NCBI GenBank assembly: GCA_002840905.1
Contig: PHDD01000015.1
Span: 1 to 64,000, forward strand
Length of the DNA stretch: 64,000 bases
Source: Bacteroidetes bacterium HGW-Bacteroidetes-4
Lineage (GTDB): Bacteria; Bacteroidota; Bacteroidia; Bacteroidales; SZUA-534
Reading direction: 5' to 3'
The position numbers and the translations under genes were made by a program. Shown one piece after another: positions 62,001-64,000 of the stretch (position 1 is its first letter; each line of letters begins with the position of its first letter). The notes beneath the pieces are model-generated. The model was given only the letters and a program-made list of their open reading frames with translations. It did not search any database and had not been told where the DNA came from.

Positions 62001-62607
62001 CCACGTGCTGGCATCGGGCGAAAATGTGAACGTACTGGTACTCGATACCGAAGTTTACTCAAACACCGGTGGACAATCGAGTAAATCGACTCCGGTTGGA
62101 GCTGTTGCCAAATTTGCCGCATCGGGAAAGAAAATCCGTAAAAAGGATTTGGGAATGATGGCTATGAGCTATGGTTATGTTTATGTGGCCCAGGTTTCGA
62201 TGGGTGCCAACAATGCCCAGTATTTTAAAGCCCTGAAAGAAGCTGAAGCTTACAACGGACCTTCGTTGATTATTGCTTACGCACCCTGTATCAACCACGG
62301 TTTACGTGGCGGTATGGGCGGTTCACAAACCGAGATGAAGAAAGCTGTGGAATCAGGATACTGGCATTTGTATCGCTTCAACCCGGAGTTGGAAAACGAA
62401 GGAAAGAACCCGTTCACGCTCGATTCAAAAGAACCCAACTGGGAATTATTCCAAAAGTTCCTGATGGGCGAAGTACGATATACATCGCTGATGAAGAGCT
62501 TCCCCGAAGCTGCTGATGAATTGTTTAAAGCAGCCGAAGAGAATGCCAAATGGCGCTATGCCTCGTACAAACGTTTGGCAGCTATGGATTATTCACCCGT
62601 TGAATAA
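59071..62607 (+). CDS. nifJ: Pyruvate:ferredoxin (flavodoxin) oxidoreductase
   Basis: YPITPSSNMAE, two 4Fe-4S motifs (CIQCNQCAYVCP, CTGCGNCADVCP), SGACAGCGETPYIK, TPP-binding GGDGWAYDIGYGGLDHV. Confidence 0.97.
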   Translation: MAKEKKFITCDGNYAASHVAYMFSEVAAIYPITPSSNMAENVDEWAAHGRKNIFGEPVTVVEMQSEAGAAGAVHGSLQGGALTSTYTASQGLLLMIPNMYKIAGELLPGVFHVSARSLAAQALSIFGDHSDVMSARQTGFAFLASGSVQEAMDLAGVAHLTAIKSRIPFVHFFDGFRTSHEIQKIEALQEDDLKPLLDMEALQAFRNGALSPNHPVTRGLAQNPDIYFQAREAANKFYDAVPDMVADYMAEITKITGREYKPFMYYGAADAENVIIAIGSITETIREVVEHLNAKGEKVGVLAVHLYRPFSAKHFMQVMPESVKRIAVLDRTKEPGANGEPLYLDVKDLFYGKPNAPVIVGGRYGLSSKDTTPAMIISVFNNLKMAEPKNRFTLGIVDDVTFTSLPLLPEVSLANDGRFEAKFYGLGSDGTVGANKNSIKIIGDTTDKYCQAYFAYDSKKSGGFTASHLRFGDKKIMSPYLVNTPDFVACHVPAYLGKYDMLKGLKKGGTFLLNAIWDKDEVKNHLPDAVKKYLAENNISMYMINATKLAEEIGLGNRTNTIMQAAFFKIANVIPYDLAEEQMKKMIKKSFGNKGEEIVKMNYAAVEAGSDVIKVDVPAEWANIELKKEKDLSGKLPEFVRDVVVPINNLAGDDLPVSAFAGREDGTFPSGTAQYEKRGIAVNVPEWLSDNCIQCNQCAYVCPHAAIRPFLLDEKEKAAAPEGTVTIKANGKGYDGLGFRIQVSTLDCTGCGNCADVCPSKEKALVMKPLASQEVEIPRWDYMAAKVSIKEITPREMNVKASQFAQPLFEFSGACAGCGETPYIKTITQLYGESMMVANATGCSSIYGGSAPSTPYCAAKSGKGVAWANSLFEDNAEFGLGMALSAQKLQARIERLATENAASFSAETQAALTEWIEAKHSTVKSAAASNKLVAALEKEKAPVVKEILAIKDWMPKRSNWIFGGDGWAYDIGYGGLDHVLASGENVNVLVLDTEVYSNTGGQSSKSTPVGAVAKFAASGKKIRKKDLGMMAMSYGYVYVAQVSMGANNAQYFKALKEAEAYNGPSLIIAYAPCINHGLRGGMGGSQTEMKKAVESGYWHLYRFNPELENEGKNPFTLDSKEPNWELFQKFLMGEVRYTSLMKSFPEAADELFKAAEENAKWRYASYKRLAAMDYSPVE

Positions 62608-62658
62608 GCAAAACTATCATTAAAGTAGCTCAGGTTTACTTTAAAATCAACATAATTG

Positions 62659-62690
62659 GCCTGCTCCGCTTTCCGGGGCAGGCTTTTTTT
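62659..62690 (+). terminator. Intrinsic terminator downstream of nifJ
   Basis: GCCTGC...GCAGGC followed by TTTTTTT. Confidence 0.82.
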
Positions 62691-62730
62691 ATGTTTAAAC
62701 AGGTAAGTTCCCTTTTACGGTTTTGATTTT

Positions 62731-62903
62731 GCAACCTGCAAGTACCTCTTGATCCAAAAATTTTAGCATTTTACGCTTGCAACAGCCCTCTGATCCGAAA
62801 ATTTTAGCAGTTTACGTCTGTAACAAGCTCCTGATCGAAAAATTTTGCCTCTTTTGAGCTGTGAAAGTACCACTTATCTGAAAGTTTTGGCCCGTGCAAC
62901 TTT
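62731..62903. repeat. Degenerate ~41-bp tandem repeats
   Basis: GATCC(A/G)AAAATTTTAGCA.TTTACG recurs: GATC core at 62751, 62792, 62833 (exact 41-nt spacing), weaker copy near 62875. Confidence 0.82.
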
Positions 62904-63088
62904 GCAACAGGCAAACCGGAGGTCCGATCACCCCCTCGCAAGTTTGAAAGTGCCCAAACGGCCGTCGTTTACCTACTTTCAAATTTGCACCAGGGTCACC
63001 GAAGGTTCGATCACCCTCTCGCAGGTTTGAAAGTGCCCCGCCGTTTTCCATTTACCTACTTGCAAAGCTGCAACAGGGTCACCGGCGA
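62904..63088. repeat. 83-bp tandem repeat, two full units plus partial third
   Basis: 62904-62986 and 62987-63069 align end to end without gaps (GCAACAGGCAAACCGGAGGTCCGATCACCCCCTCGCAAGTTTGAAAGTGCC... vs GCACCAGGGTCACCGAAGGTTCGATCACCCTCTCGCAGGTTTGAAAGTGCC...); a third begins at 63070. Confidence 0.9.
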
Positions 63089-63151
63089 CTAAATTAGCCA
63101 ACTGAATACTAAAAACAGCCTCGTAACACTTTTCTGGCAGCCAAAGTACAC

Positions 63152-63183
63152 AAAAAAGCCCCACACACCGGAATGCAGGGGCT
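63152..63183 (-). terminator. Intrinsic terminator for the small membrane protein gene
   Basis: AGCCCC...GGGGCT with T-run on the minus strand. Confidence 0.75.
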
Positions 63184-63211
63184 AAACTTCAACCAAAACA
63201 ATAATTGCCAG

Positions 63212-63394
63212 CTAAAGAATTAAAAACTTAAAGGCTTCGTACACCAAAAAGGCCGGCCACACACAGGCTTTTAAAAACCCGAGTACACCTATCCAAAAAC
63301 CGGTGGCCTGTGAAATGTAAAATACCGCAGCGCCAATCATTCCCAGTCCGTATAGGGCTCCGTGTGAGGCATTGCATTGAACTTCTTTACCCAT
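63212..63394 (-). CDS. Small conserved membrane protein
   Basis: 60 aa, two hydrophobic segments, own terminator downstream. Confidence 0.7.
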   Translation of the reverse strand: MGKEVQCNASHGALYGLGMIGAAVFYISQATGFWIGVLGFLKACVWPAFLVYEAFKFLIL

Positions 63395-63414
63395 AGTTTA
63401 TGTTTTTAAGATTA

Positions 63415-64000
63415 CTAATTTGCACAATAAACTGACGCACTCAATGGTGCTAAAGTTACCCGAAGTTCCTGTTTTTCTGTCGAAAGCGATTTCATCTCCT
63501 CCGGGAACCATTGCTGCAATGCTACTCTGGGTAAGTTGTAGCTTTGCTCTTTAGCCGAATTATTTATAAGCACCCACACCGTGTTTTTGTCCAGGTTTCG
63601 CCGGTAGGCAAAAATGCCGCTGGAATCATTGGCCTCAAGAACGGTAAAACTGCCATAAACCAAAGCCGGATTTGATTTCCGGAGTGTTATCAATGCCCTG
63701 ATGAAATTTTGCAGGCTGGTATCGGGTTTCACTGCATCGGGTAGTTTATTTCCATCGATGGGATGCGTTTTTTCTGCTTCATACACCAAATCATCCCAAA
63801 GCATGGGCTTGCGGGTATCGGGATCATCGGCCCCCCACATACCCACCTCGTCGCCATACCAGATATGAGGCGCACCCAGGTAAGTAAACTGATGCACCAG
63901 TAACATTAGCTGCCGGGCCCGGGTTTCCGCATCGGGTTTACCCACCTTGTAAGCAGCATCATCGTAGGGTTTTGCCTGGTATTTATATTTGCCTTTGTTG
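63415..64000 (-). CDS. GH13 alpha-amylase-family protein (C-terminal part; 5' end beyond window)
   Basis: TYLGAPHIWYGDEVGMWGADDPDTRKPMLWDD plus C-terminal beta domain. The frame stays open to the window edge (NKGKYKYQAKPYDDAAYKVGKPDAE). Confidence 0.9.
   Translation of the reverse strand, partial: NKGKYKYQAKPYDDAAYKVGKPDAETRARQLMLLVHQFTYLGAPHIWYGDEVGMWGADDPDTRKPMLWDDLVYEAEKTHPIDGNKLPDAVKPDTSLQNFIRALITLRKSNPALVYGSFTVLEANDSSGIFAYRRNLDKNTVWVLINNSAKEQSYNLPRVALQQWFPEEMKSLSTEKQELRVTLAPLSASVYCAN

Noticed and set aside
62812-63164. Three short ORFs over the 41/83-bp repeats (62812-63051 -, 62845-63030 +, 62979-63164 -)
   Set aside because: They overlap each other on both strands and share repeat-derived peptides (GHFQTCExVI), so they reflect repeat composition, not genes.
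63415-64000. Complete GH13 gene starting at 63945
   Set aside because: The frame stays open to the window edge and the catalytic N-terminal part is missing, so it is truncated by the window.

Overview
This 64 kb window looks like a Bacteroidota chromosome segment. I infer a Marinilabiliales/Prolixibacteraceae-like relative from gene content, a T9SS C-terminal sorting domain, a FeoA-FeoB fusion, DUF4252, DUF5606 and PUR-alpha/DUF3276 proteins, and TAnnTTTG -7 motifs. Most of it is well-packed housekeeping sequence: tRNA-Tyr and tRNA-Thr, purC, phoH, mazG, Dus, nusB, yajC, coaE, rho, gdhA, nifJ, feoAB. Accessory modules are: (i) a partner-switching cassette (TPR/multi-TM/SpoIIE phosphatase, HATPase anti-sigma kinase, STAS) with no sigma factor in the cassette; (ii) an ABCG-like transporter with a large N-terminal extension; (iii) a sigma-70/DUF4252 operon with intergenic hairpins; (iv) a GH53-GH2-GH53 galactan-degradation cluster of lipoproteins; (v) a T9SS-secreted EndA-like nuclease with duplicated FN3-GEVED modules; (vi) two receiver-like domains fused to a PEP-synthase-type nucleotide-binding domain that lacks the catalytic His and PEP domains. 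No CRISPR array, prophage, IS element or rRNA was found. The most unusual signal is non-coding. The two longest intergenic gaps are built from degenerate tandem repeats: about 20.41-21.01 kb has 27-bp, 21/42-bp and two 7-bp-period arrays, and 62.73-63.09 kb has a ~41-bp period resolving into an 83-bp higher-order unit. sdaA is split by one in-frame TAA. All calls come from reading the sequence; no database search was run.
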